Source: an uncultured Muribaculaceae bacterium (lineage in GTDB: Bacteria; Bacteroidota; Bacteroidia; Bacteroidales; Muribaculaceae). From it: a DNA stretch of 19,579 nucleotides. Below the pieces are notes generated by a model. The model ran no database searches. It was not told the origin of the DNA and was given only the letters and a program-made list of their open reading frames with translations. The stretch lies in the NCBI GenBank assembly GCA_910578035.1, contig CAJTOB010000057.1:1-19579 (forward strand), read 5' to 3'. This document shows, piece after piece, positions 1 through 7,114 of the stretch (within the stretch, counting starts at the first letter, position 1; each line of letters begins with the position of its first letter). The position numbers were made by a program, and so were the translations under genes.

Positions 1-141
1 GTGGGTGATGGTGTCACCTGTATTTGTGTTGATGGTTTTCGACATTGATTCATACTCCGCCTTCAGAAAAGCGCGCGGAGACTCAGCAATCGCTGGAAAT
101 ATAGCGATTAAACAAAATAGATATGTGAGGGTTCTTTTCAT
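1..141 (-). CDS. Secreted protein, 3' part cut by the window edge (probable second GLPGLI-family member)
   Basis: Only the first 47 codons are in the window; the gene runs off the left edge. The N-terminus is a signal peptide: basic MKR, a hydrophobic stretch to about residue 17, then an AIA-E cleavage site. The mature part starts with a short strand containing KAEYES, which resembles KVEYNY in the upstream protein. GLPGLI proteins usually begin with such a strand just after the signal peptide, so I infer a tandem paralogue, but the diagnostic motif lies outside the window. The ATG is 2 nt after the stop of the upstream gene (TGA-TT-ATG), so the two are almost certainly co-transcribed and probably translationally coupled. 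Confidence 0.7.
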   Translation of the reverse strand, partial: MKRTLTYLFCLIAIFPAIAESPRAFLKAEYESMSKTINTNTGDTITH

Positions 142-143
142 AA

Positions 144-1016
144 TCAGTGATAATCGGTTTCGAGGTAATCGTACTTACGGCTTTCTTCGGTTACAGGGGC
201 ATCGACACCTCCGCCAAGTTCATATCCTGTCGCAGCCTTAAACATAGCATGGCTGTTTTCACTGTAATGCCTTGCAGCCCGGAGCATGTCTTTTCTGTCC
301 ATCTTCTCATACTCCGTATTGAAAACGGGAAAAATCGGCTGTGAGCTTGTTTCAATTCCGGTAGCAATGAAACTATGTTGGCCTGAAGGTTCACTTGCCT
401 CCATAACAAGCCCCGGAAGTCCGCAAAATTTCCACGGGCCGTCTTGCATAGGAATTTCAGGAGTAAACCACACTGTCCATTTTCTTCCGTGATAATCGGC
501 TGTTGCCATGACACATTGATAGTCCAAGATTGTTTTTGTGCTGTCTTCCGCTATCTCCCAATCTATTTCGGAGAAAGGCTCGTCATAATAGCCACATTCT
601 CCCATCCCGGCCTCATCGTAAGTGGTCGAAATGGATTTAGCAAAATCTTTAAGCACATATAGTCTTGAGTGATAGACCACACCGTCCATAGCACTGCGGT
701 CGCGACCTTGTACATAAGCAGCAACGGCGGCATCAAACATCTGTTTGGCTTTGGCGCGACCAGATGGTGTCGATTCAAGCGAATCCTTGAACTCGGTGCT
801 CGGACAATAGAATTTACTCTGATTCCGGTTGGCAAGCAATATAAACGGTGTGTTCATTTCAACCACGCCATCCTCGCCACGCAGAAACTTATGATAATAA
901 TTATATTCCACCTTGATTTCTGACTGTGGATAATCCTGTTTCTTTTTCGCAATCGCTCCGAGAGCGACACAAATCAGAGTCAATATTGTGATAAGTCGGT
1001 TTGTTGTCATAGCCAT
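144..1016 (-). CDS. GLPGLI family secreted protein
   Basis: 290 residues with a signal peptide at about 1-23 (hydrophobic core ITILTLICVALG, cleavage near AIA-KKK). The family signature is present: a W-FTPEIP strand at about 180-190, then GPWKF and GLPGL at 199-203. GLPGLI proteins (TIGR01200) are restricted to Bacteroidota, are predicted to be exported to the periplasm or surface, and have no established biochemical function. The length is normal for the family. A second ATG at residue 3 is equally usable; a GGAG sits about 9 nt upstream of the first. The gene is followed after 2 nt by another secreted protein gene, and the candidate small RNA at 1060-1270 lies upstream on the same strand. 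Family assignment is firm; function is unknown. Confidence 0.9.
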   Translation of the reverse strand: MAMTTNRLITILTLICVALGAIAKKKQDYPQSEIKVEYNYYHKFLRGEDGVVEMNTPFILLANRNQSKFYCPSTEFKDSLESTPSGRAKAKQMFDAAVAAYVQGRDRSAMDGVVYHSRLYVLKDFAKSISTTYDEAGMGECGYYDEPFSEIDWEIAEDSTKTILDYQCVMATADYHGRKWTVWFTPEIPMQDGPWKFCGLPGLVMEASEPSGQHSFIATGIETSSQPIFPVFNTEYEKMDRKDMLRAARHYSENSHAMFKAATGYELGGGVDAPVTEESRKYDYLETDYH

Positions 1017-1058
1017 ATAATATAGTTCTCCACTGACTCAATGAATAGACTGTTTATG

Positions 1059-1088
1059 AAAAGAAAACGTGAGCCAACTATGCCACGT
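1059..1088 (-). terminator. Probable intrinsic terminator of the candidate small RNA
   Basis: On the minus strand ACGTG (1088-1084) pairs with CACGT (1071-1067), with extra G-C pairing possible inside, followed by the T-rich tail TTTTCTTTT. The hairpin starts directly after the last paired base of the ncRNA closing stem. The stem is short, so strength is uncertain. Confidence 0.5.
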
Positions 1089-1270
1089 CTTAACTTGAAG
1101 GTCGTAGGAAACCATGAGAGCAGATGTAACAATAGCGACCCACGCATATGCGTGAGAATCACTATGCTAAACCCTTGCTCTTCTGAAAATTTCCTACGTT
1201 TTCAAGTTACAAGATTTGCATAACGCTTCTTATTTTTTCCAAAATGTCGTGGAAAGGCGATGCCATTCCG
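1060..1270 (-). ncRNA. Candidate structured small RNA, long imperfect hairpin, possibly 6S-like
   Basis: Seen in sequence: arms 1190-1213 and 1089-1111 are complementary over two main helices (8 and 9 bp) separated by a small internal loop. Further inside, 1159-1165 pairs with 1132-1138 (7 bp with one G-U). The tip is a perfect 14-base palindrome at 1141-1154. On the minus strand the structure is preceded by a TAAATTTG promoter element (1275-1282) and followed directly by a terminator hairpin with a T-rich tail (1059-1088), giving a transcript of about 200 nt with no convincing reading frame. Inference: a stand-alone ncRNA. Size, closing stem, partly open middle and apical stem fit 6S RNA (I recall Bacteroidales-1 RNAs being linked to 6S), but I cannot confirm the family. 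A long leader of the GLPGLI gene is the alternative; the terminator argues against it. Confidence 0.55.
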
Positions 1271-1274
1271 ATTG

Positions 1275-1282
1275 CAAATTTA
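1275..1282 (-). promoter_or_regulatory. Bacteroidota -7 promoter element for the candidate small RNA
   Basis: The minus strand reads TAAATTTG, an exact match to the Bacteroidota consensus TAnnTTTG. Transcription would begin around 1268-1270. No TTTG is present at the expected -33 distance, so the promoter is only half supported. Confidence 0.5.
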
Positions 1283-1441
1283 GCCAAAATATCTGAATCC
1301 TAAGCTATAATCGCCGAAAAATTAGTAACTGTGTAATAAACTGTCTTTGGCTGCGTCTTATAGGTTATCAGGCGATATCTGAGTTTTGGCAGATGTTGTT
1401 ATTGAGTGTTATTCTAATACAAACTATTAATAAACTGACTT

Positions 1442-1633
1442 ATGGGAGATCGTGTTTTAAGAAATGTATGTCTGGTGCTGTTCGTTGTGCAGTGTGTATG
1501 CACATTGAGATATGTAGTGGATATAGTTCTTGGAGGCGCCACAGAATGGTGGCAAGTAATTACTGCTGCATTTGTTTCTTTTGCTCTGTTTTGCTTATAC
1601 TATAAATACCGTAAAAAAGTTAAAAAGGGCTGA
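1442..1633 (+). CDS. Small membrane protein, hypothetical
   Basis: 63 residues. It has a hydrophobic segment at about 6-30, a GGATEWW turn, a second hydrophobic segment at about 38-53 and a strongly basic tail (YKYRKKVKKG). This suggests two membrane helices with the C-terminus in the cytoplasm by the positive-inside rule. It fills most of the gap before the sppA promoter and is on the sppA strand. I do not recognise the family. No Shine-Dalgarno or clear promoter is visible, which is common in this phylum. It is probably real because of the coherent membrane-protein composition, but it could be chance. Confidence 0.55.
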   Translation: MGDRVLRNVCLVLFVVQCVCTLRYVVDIVLGGATEWWQVITAAFVSFALFCLYYKYRKKVKKG

Positions 1634-1670
1634 TATGTGGCAGTTGCGGTGAAAAAATGTGGTTGCATGA

Positions 1671-1702
1671 TTTGACTGAAATGTAAAATTTAACTAATTT
1701 TG
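1671..1702 (+). promoter_or_regulatory. Promoter of the sppA operon
   Basis: TTTG at 1671-1674, a 20-nt spacer, then TAATTTTG at 1695-1702: an exact match to the Bacteroidota housekeeping promoter TTTG-N20-TAnnTTTG. Transcription should start near 1708, giving a leader of about 80 nt before the sppA ATG. Confidence 0.75.
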
Positions 1703-1788
1703 TGGGGAATATGTCGGCGATTGTGCTTCTTAGGCATTGTTGTCGACGGTTATTGTTTGATTGATAGATAAATACGATATAGAGCAAG

Positions 1789-3567
1789 ATGCTTAAACGT
1801 TTTTTTATTTCCATGCTGGGCACTATGGCCGGCCTTTGGGTTTCAATTTTTCTGCTGTTTTTCGGCGGAATTATGGTTGCAGTTATGGCTCTTGGCAAGA
1901 GTGCCGGAGATTCGACTGTTAAAGTGAACCGACACTCAGTCCTTGTTCTTGATTTGTCGGGCAATGTTGAAGAGCGTTTTCAACCCGGGTCACTGATGTC
2001 TTTTATCCGGAAGGGCGAGAATAATGCGCCGACACTCGAAGAGCTCCTTACAGCTGTGCGTGGCGCCGCTTCCGACGATAGAATCGAGGGTATGTATATA
2101 AAATGCGGTGGCGCCTCAATGGGTATGGCTGCCCGCGAGGAACTCCTCGAAGCGATAAATGAATATAAGGAAAGCGGTAAATGGGTGTTCGCATACTCAG
2201 ATACTTATATGCAGGGAGACTACATGATTGCAACTTCGGCCGACAGCATTCTGCTAAACCCTGTTGGTGCTGTCGATATTCATGGCGTCGGAGGCGTGAC
2301 ACCTTTCTTTACCGGACTTCTCGATAAACTCGGCGTGAAAATGCAGATAATCAAGGTTGGAACCTATAAAAGTGCAGTCGAGCCATATATCCTGAAAGAA
2401 ATGAGCGAGCCGGCCAAACGTCAGATGCAGCAGTATGTTGATACTGTATGGTCTTTCGTATCAGGCACCATAGCAGAGAACCGTGAAATTCCCGTAGCCG
2501 AAATAGATCATATGGCAGCAAATTTCATCGGACAGAGCCCTGCCGAAACTTTTGTGGAGAAAAACCTTGTGACTTCTCTGGCCTATGAGCGTACTGTAGA
2601 CGATGCCATTCGCCGTCAGCTCGGCCTGGACGAAGATGAAGATATCAACTTCATATCGACTTCTCAGTATGTTGAATCGGCCGATATAAAGAGTCTTCTT
2701 TCCGGTTCCGGGAAGAAGCATATCGCGCTTCTATATGCCGTCGGCGACATCGTCGATACGGGTGATGACGGGATTGTCGGACCTGATATGGTTTCCAGAA
2801 TCTGCGACCTTGCCGACGATGACAATGTGAAGGGTATGGTGCTTCGCGTGAATTCTCCCGGCGGCAGTGCTTTTGCTTCAGAGCAAATCTGGGAGGCCCT
2901 TCAGTATTTCAAGAGCAAGGACAAGCCCTTGTATGTATCGATGGGCGACTATGCCGCTTCGGGTGGCTATTACATCAGTTGCGGGGCTGACAGCATTTTT
3001 GCAGACCTTACAACGCTTACGGGTTCTATCGGAGTTTTTGGCATGATTCCCGATTTTTCCGGACTTGTGACTGATAAGCTCGGCGTGACCTTTACTACTG
3101 TCGAAAGCAATCCCAACGCAGCCGGCATATCTGTTATGGAGCCCATGAGCCCCGGTCAGCATGCCGCCATGCAGAAAGGCGTAGAACGCATATATGAGCT
3201 TTTCACAGGCCGTGTTGCCGCCGGTCGTCACATGGATATAGACTCGGTGAAGGCCATAGCCGAAGGACGTGTATGGGTCGGAGCCGACGCGATTCGTCTT
3301 GGCCTCGTAGACCGCATCGGTTCGCTTCATACAGCAGTAGAGGCGATGGCCGACAAACTCGATATGAGCACATCGGATGTTGTTGCCTATCCTAAGGCTG
3401 AGGATAAATTATGGATGACCATTCTGCGTAATTCAGGCGAAATTTCCGATATGAAGCTTGGAGAAATGCCCTATGACGCAGAAACTGCGCGAATGCTCGA
3501 TATAGTCAAGAATCTACGCACAATGAATCCCATGCAGGCCCGCATGGAAGCCATCGAAATTAAATGA
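1789..3567 (+). CDS. sppA: Signal peptide peptidase SppA, 67K type
   Basis: 592 residues, the normal size of the two-domain (67K) SppA. This is a membrane-anchored serine protease (MEROPS S49) that cleaves leftover signal peptides in the inner membrane. An N-terminal membrane anchor lies at about 12-36. Each half carries a ClpP-like fold. The catalytic dyad of the E. coli enzyme (K209/S409) is conserved as K194 in VGTYKSAVEPY and S391 in DYAASGGYYIS; RVNSPGGSAFAS at about 353-364 is the conserved oxyanion region. The ATG was chosen because it begins the anchor and follows the promoter by a plausible leader. Its last codon overlaps the lpxK ATG by 4 nt (ATGA), so the two genes are translationally coupled. 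Confidence 0.95.
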   Translation: MLKRFFISMLGTMAGLWVSIFLLFFGGIMVAVMALGKSAGDSTVKVNRHSVLVLDLSGNVEERFQPGSLMSFIRKGENNAPTLEELLTAVRGAASDDRIEGMYIKCGGASMGMAAREELLEAINEYKESGKWVFAYSDTYMQGDYMIATSADSILLNPVGAVDIHGVGGVTPFFTGLLDKLGVKMQIIKVGTYKSAVEPYILKEMSEPAKRQMQQYVDTVWSFVSGTIAENREIPVAEIDHMAANFIGQSPAETFVEKNLVTSLAYERTVDDAIRRQLGLDEDEDINFISTSQYVESADIKSLLSGSGKKHIALLYAVGDIVDTGDDGIVGPDMVSRICDLADDDNVKGMVLRVNSPGGSAFASEQIWEALQYFKSKDKPLYVSMGDYAASGGYYISCGADSIFADLTTLTGSIGVFGMIPDFSGLVTDKLGVTFTTVESNPNAAGISVMEPMSPGQHAAMQKGVERIYELFTGRVAAGRHMDIDSVKAIAEGRVWVGADAIRLGLVDRIGSLHTAVEAMADKLDMSTSDVVAYPKAEDKLWMTILRNSGEISDMKLGEMPYDAETARMLDIVKNLRTMNPMQARMEAIEIK

Positions 3568-4655
3568 CCAGACGCACCCTCCTGTCGAAGCTTGTATTGC
3601 TGCCGTGTTCAAAATTATACGGCGCGATAACATATACCCGAAACAAACTTTTCGACATGAAGGTGCTGAAGCAAACTGAATTCGACACCGCGATAGTTTG
3701 TGTAGGCAATCTTGCAGTCGGCGGAACAGGAAAGACTCCCCTTGTGGAGTATATTGCCGGAGAATTTCGCAAGACTCGTAATGTCGCCGTCCTTTCGAGA
3801 GGTTACAGACGTAGCACCAAGGGCTTTATCATGGCCGGGCGCACGTCTACACCGCGCGATATAGGCGACGAGGCGTTTCAGATATACCATAAATTCGACG
3901 GGAAAGTTTCTGTAGCAGTCTGTGAAGACAGAGTTTTCGGAATCAATGAGATAAAAAGACTGAATCCTTCGATTAACCTTATAATTCTCGACGACGGCTT
4001 CCAGCATCGCTACGTCAAGCCGACAGTGTCGGTTGTGGTGTCGGAATATACTAATCCGGTCTATCGCGATTCCATGTTGCCCTATGGACGCCTCCGCGAG
4101 CCCAGGCGTGGAATCAATCGGGCTGATATTGTAGTTGTATCGAAATGTCCGGAGAATATGCGACCGATGGACTATCGTCTGGTAGTTAAATACTTCGATC
4201 TCTTCCCCTCGCAGTATCTCTTTTTCTCGCATTTCGAGTATATGCCGCTTGAGCCGGTCTTTCCTGATATGGCAATGGCTCTTCCTTTCCTAGATTATCT
4301 TACGCCTCAGGATTCGATTCTCGCGGTAGCCGGAATCGGTAACCCAAGGCCATTTGTCAAACGGCTGAAAAGTTTTGCCGCAAAGGTGAAGGTAGATGTA
4401 TTCCCCGACCACCATAATTACACCAAGAAAGATATAGAACATATCCTCGCCCGGTTCAAGAGTCTCAAGGGCAACCAACGCATTATCGTGACTACAGAAA
4501 AAGATGCAGTCCGACTTGCTTGTAACCCTTATTATCCCTATGAGCTCAAGGCTCATACCTACTATCTGCCTGTTGAGGTCAAATTCGATACCTTTGAAGA
4601 AGGACCGGATCTCATCGAGGTGATTGAAAAACAAATAGCAGCTGCCGGACTCTGA
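3564..4655 (+). CDS. lpxK: Tetraacyldisaccharide 4'-kinase (lipid A 4'-kinase)
   Basis: 363 residues. LpxK phosphorylates the 4' position of the tetraacyl disaccharide precursor to make lipid IVA, at the inner face of the inner membrane. Visible features are the N-terminal hydrophobic/amphipathic stretch (LLSKLVLLPCSKLYGAI), the P-loop VGNLAVGGTGKTPL with GGTGKT at about 53-58, the LSRGYRR motif at about 77-83, GDEAFQIY at about 101-108 and the family signature DDGFQHR at 143-149. Late in the protein, TTEKDAVRL is also typical. The start overlaps the sppA stop by 4 nt. A gap of 56 nt without a terminator separates it from punA, so sppA-lpxK-punA probably form one transcript. Confidence 0.96.
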   Translation: MTRRTLLSKLVLLPCSKLYGAITYTRNKLFDMKVLKQTEFDTAIVCVGNLAVGGTGKTPLVEYIAGEFRKTRNVAVLSRGYRRSTKGFIMAGRTSTPRDIGDEAFQIYHKFDGKVSVAVCEDRVFGINEIKRLNPSINLIILDDGFQHRYVKPTVSVVVSEYTNPVYRDSMLPYGRLREPRRGINRADIVVVSKCPENMRPMDYRLVVKYFDLFPSQYLFFSHFEYMPLEPVFPDMAMALPFLDYLTPQDSILAVAGIGNPRPFVKRLKSFAAKVKVDVFPDHHNYTKKDIEHILARFKSLKGNQRIIVTTEKDAVRLACNPYYPYELKAHTYYLPVEVKFDTFEEGPDLIEVIEKQIAAAGL

Positions 4656-4711
4656 GTTCGAACCTATGGAGGTTCTCCGGCGTTGTTCAAACATACTAAC
4701 ACCGAAACGCA

Positions 4712-5524
4712 ATGCTTGAAAAAATCAAACAGACCGCCGACTATCTGCGCGGTCGCGTAGGCGAAATGCCTAAAATAGCCGTAATTCTCGGCACCGGTCT
4801 CGGTAATCTCGTAGACCATATCGAAAACAAAATCTATATTCCTTATTCGGAAATCCCCAATTTCCCCGTATCGACCGTACAGGGTCATAGCGGCAATCTT
4901 ATCTTCGGCTCAATGGGCGGTCGTCCTGTCATGGCTATGCAGGGCCGTTTCCATTACTACGAAGGCTACGACATGAAGACTGTCACTTTCCCCGTGCGCG
5001 TCTTCAAGGCCCTTGGCGTAGAAACTCTTTTCGTTTCCAACGCCGCCGGCGGAATGAATAAGGAATTTCAGGTAGGCGATGTGATGGTAATCACAGACCA
5101 CATCAATCTCTTCCCCGAAAATCCTCTCCGCGGCAAGAACTATGAGGAACTCGGCCCGCGTTTCCCCGCCATGACCGAACCTTACAGCAAGGAGCTCATC
5201 GCCCTGGCTGACAATATTGCCGCTGAAAAGAAAATACGCCTGATGCACGGTGTATATGTCGGCACAACCGGCCCTACATTCGAGACTCCTGCCGAATATG
5301 AATACTTCCGCGTAATCGGCGGCGATGCCGTGGGCATGTCGACAGTACCTGAAGTAATCGTGGCCCGTCACGCCGATATGCGTGTGTTTGGCATATCTGT
5401 CATCACAGACCTCGGCGGCAAGGATATCACCGAAGTGCCTTCGCATGAGGAGGTTCAGAAAGCCGCAATAAAGGCTCAGCCGACTGTCGAGGCTCTCATG
5501 AAGGAAATGGTGGTACGCTGCTGA
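4712..5524 (+). CDS. punA: Purine nucleoside phosphorylase, PNP-I family
   Basis: 270 residues, matching the trimeric PNP (human-type) family, which cleaves purine nucleosides with phosphate to the free base and ribose-1-phosphate in salvage. Motifs: ILGTGLGN (25-32, phosphate site), QGHSGN (57-62), QGRFHYYEGY (77-86), SNAAGG (109-114), GPTFETPAE (187-195, with the base-contacting Glu at 191) and DAVGMSTVPE (205-214). One residue is unusual for a classical PNP: the Asn that reads the 6-oxo purine (human N243) is Asp at 233 (VITDLGGKD). Asp at this site is found in methylthioadenosine phosphorylases, so 6-aminopurine substrates cannot be excluded. A strong dyad follows the stop. Confidence 0.93.
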   Translation: MLEKIKQTADYLRGRVGEMPKIAVILGTGLGNLVDHIENKIYIPYSEIPNFPVSTVQGHSGNLIFGSMGGRPVMAMQGRFHYYEGYDMKTVTFPVRVFKALGVETLFVSNAAGGMNKEFQVGDVMVITDHINLFPENPLRGKNYEELGPRFPAMTEPYSKELIALADNIAAEKKIRLMHGVYVGTTGPTFETPAEYEYFRVIGGDAVGMSTVPEVIVARHADMRVFGISVITDLGGKDITEVPSHEEVQKAAIKAQPTVEALMKEMVVRC

Positions 5525-5549
5525 TATTTAAGTCAATAAGCTTGGTTGG

Positions 5550-5580
5550 GATAATAGGGCTGTTACAGCTCTATTATCTT
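5550..5580 (+). terminator. Hairpin between punA and thiL, possible terminator
   Basis: 5550-5563 and 5565-5578 are complementary over 14 bp with a single G-T pair. The run of T after the hairpin is poor (TTGACTTTTA). It may be a weak terminator for the sppA-lpxK-punA transcript or an operator-like dyad; because it is nearly symmetric it reads the same on both strands. Confidence 0.5.
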
Positions 5581-5617
5581 GACTTTTATGGCTTTTTCAA
5601 CTACATACTCTATAAAA

Positions 5618-6652
5618 ATGGAAATATCCGAACTTGGTGAATTCGGTCTCATAGACCATCTGACCGACGGCCTCAGAAATGTGAACGAAAGTACCCGCAA
5701 GGCTGTGGGCGACGATTGCGCCATATTGCATTATCCTGCATCAAGCGATGTGCTCGTTACCACCGATCTTTTGCTCGAAAACGTTCATTTTGACCTTACA
5801 TATGTTCCTCTGAAGCATCTTGGCTATAAGGCGGCTGTTGTCAATTTCTCAGACATATACGCTATGAACGGACGTCCGCGACAGATTACCGTTTCGCTGG
5901 GTATATCCCGCCGTTTCGCGGTAGAGCATATAGAAGCTCTTTACGACGGAATCCGGCATGCCTGCGAGGTGTATGGCGTCGATATAGTCGGAGGCGATAC
6001 GTCGGCCTCGCATCAGGGTCTGGTTATTTCTATCACATGTATAGGCGAGGTTGCCGAAGGTGGTGCAGTAGGGCGCGACGGAGCCCGCGATACCGACCTC
6101 ATATGTGTAAGCGGCGACCTTGGCGCGGCATATATGGGCCTTCAGCTTTTAGAGCGTGAAAAAGCCGTATCTGTAGGCCAGAAAGATTTTGTGCCGGATT
6201 TCGCAGGCAAGGAATATCTTGTGGAACGCCAGCTTAAGCCCGAAGCCCGACGGGATATAATAGAAGCGCTTGCAAAAGAAGGTGTGAAGCCTACATCTAT
6301 GATGGACGTAAGCGATGGTCTCTCTTCCGAGCTTCTGCACATCTGCAAGGCTTCCAAGGCCGGTTGCCGCGTGTACGAAGACCGTATTCCTATAGATTAT
6401 CAGACTGCTGTCATGGCCGAAGAGCTTAATATGAATCTTGTTACCGCTGCTCTCAACGGCGGCGAAGACTATGAACTGCTCTTCACCGTGCCTCTTACAG
6501 ACCACGACAAAGTGAGCAAGATAGAGGGTGTAAAGGTCATAGGATATGTGACTAAGCCCGAGCTCGGTGCGGCGCTAATCACACGCGATGGCGGCGAGAT
6601 TCCACTCCGTGCCCAAGGCTGGAATCCTCTTGCTGAAAAAGACCAGGAATAA
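5618..6652 (+). CDS. thiL: Thiamine-monophosphate kinase
   Basis: 344 residues from this start. ThiL phosphorylates thiamine monophosphate to thiamine diphosphate, the active cofactor, using ATP in the cytoplasm. It has the AIRS-type two-domain fold: GDDCAIL at 31-37 and VTTDLLLENVHF at 47-58 (Mg/ATP site), a NFSDIYAMNGRP segment at about 76-87, DIVGGDTSAS at about 122-131, then the C-terminal domain with MDVSDGLSSEL at 229-239 and NGGEDYELLFT at about 280-290. I chose the ATG at 5618 because ThiL homologues begin shortly before GEFGLI. The frame stays open upstream to a TTG at 5579 and an ATG at 5588, but these extra residues look unlike the family. A strong terminator follows. Confidence 0.94.
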   Translation: MEISELGEFGLIDHLTDGLRNVNESTRKAVGDDCAILHYPASSDVLVTTDLLLENVHFDLTYVPLKHLGYKAAVVNFSDIYAMNGRPRQITVSLGISRRFAVEHIEALYDGIRHACEVYGVDIVGGDTSASHQGLVISITCIGEVAEGGAVGRDGARDTDLICVSGDLGAAYMGLQLLEREKAVSVGQKDFVPDFAGKEYLVERQLKPEARRDIIEALAKEGVKPTSMMDVSDGLSSELLHICKASKAGCRVYEDRIPIDYQTAVMAEELNMNLVTAALNGGEDYELLFTVPLTDHDKVSKIEGVKVIGYVTKPELGAALITRDGGEIPLRAQGWNPLAEKDQE

Positions 6653-6660
6653 ATACGCAG

Positions 6661-6696
6661 ACGGCAGCATCGTTGCAATATGATGCTGCCGTTTTA
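6661..6696 (+). terminator. Intrinsic terminator after thiL
   Basis: ACGGCAGCATC (6661-6671) pairs perfectly with GATGCTGCCGT (6682-6692), with a 10-nt loop and a trailing TTTT. This closes the sppA-to-thiL group. Confidence 0.85.
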
Positions 6697-6706
6697 TAAA
6701 AAACAC

Positions 6707-6714
6707 TATATTTG
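6707..6714 (+). promoter_or_regulatory. -7 promoter element upstream of the SMR gene
   Basis: TATATTTG matches TAnnTTTG exactly. No TTTG lies at the -33 distance, where the terminator stem sits. The leader from here to the ATG would be about 75 nt and contains two short inverted repeats: AAGGA/TCCTT (about 6726-6755) and ATTAC/GTAAT (about 6760-6788). Confidence 0.5.
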
Positions 6715-6793
6715 CGGAAACCTTAGAAGGAGACGCCGAGAATCCTTGCAATGCAGCCGATTACTTGCAGCCCTCAATAGGTAATAATCTGTT

Positions 6794-7114
6794 ATGGACT
6801 GGATTATACTTATTTTAGCCGGACTGATGGAGGTCGGCTTTACTTTTTGCCTTGGCAAGACCAAGACATCTACCGGTCACGAACTCGCTATGTGGTGGTT
6901 GGGTTTTCTTGCCGCTCTTGCATCGAGTATGTATCTGATGGCAAAGGCTTCAGTAAAATTGCCGATTGGCACTGTCTATCCCGTATGGACCGGAATCGGA
7001 GCTGTAGGAGCCGTTGTTGTCGGAATTGTCTTTTTTCATGAACCGGCCACATTCTAGCGTGTTTTCTTTATAACTACACTCATTCTTTCAATTGTCGGAC
7101 TAAAGGTTGTTTAA
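6794..7114 (+). pseudogene. SMR-family small multidrug/guanidinium exporter, interrupted by an in-frame TAG
   Basis: The frame opens with MDWIILILAGLMEVGFTF, containing the essential membrane Glu (E13) of SMR proteins, and carries the signature GTVYPVWTGIGAVG at about 59-72. It stops at TAG (7055-7057) after HEPATF, at residue 88. The same frame then continues for 18 codons (RVFFITTLILSIVGLKVV) to TAA at 7112-7114. This is the missing fourth helix of a normal SMR protein of about 106 residues. In relatives I recall a Trp between PATF and RVFF, so a single TGG-to-TAG change explains the break. The 87-residue product lacks helix 4, the dimerisation helix, so it is probably non-functional. Stop read-through, or a sequencing error, is the alternative. 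The terminal codons overlap the left repeat of the adjacent element. Confidence 0.8.

Noticed and set aside
1041..1223. 60-codon plus-strand frame over the ncRNA candidate
   Set aside because: It has no protein-like composition and runs through the paired arms of the hairpin; structure explains the sequence better.
1620..1964. Minus-strand frame across the sppA promoter and start
   Set aside because: It overlaps a well-supported gene start and promoter and shows no recognisable domain.
5579..5617. N-terminal extension of thiL from TTG or from ATG 5588
   Set aside because: The added residues do not resemble ThiL N-termini, and the TTG lies at the end of the 5550-5578 hairpin.
6715..6793. Guanidine riboswitch before the SMR gene
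   Set aside because: None of the conserved sequence blocks of the ykkC, mini-ykkC or ykkC-III classes known to me are present.
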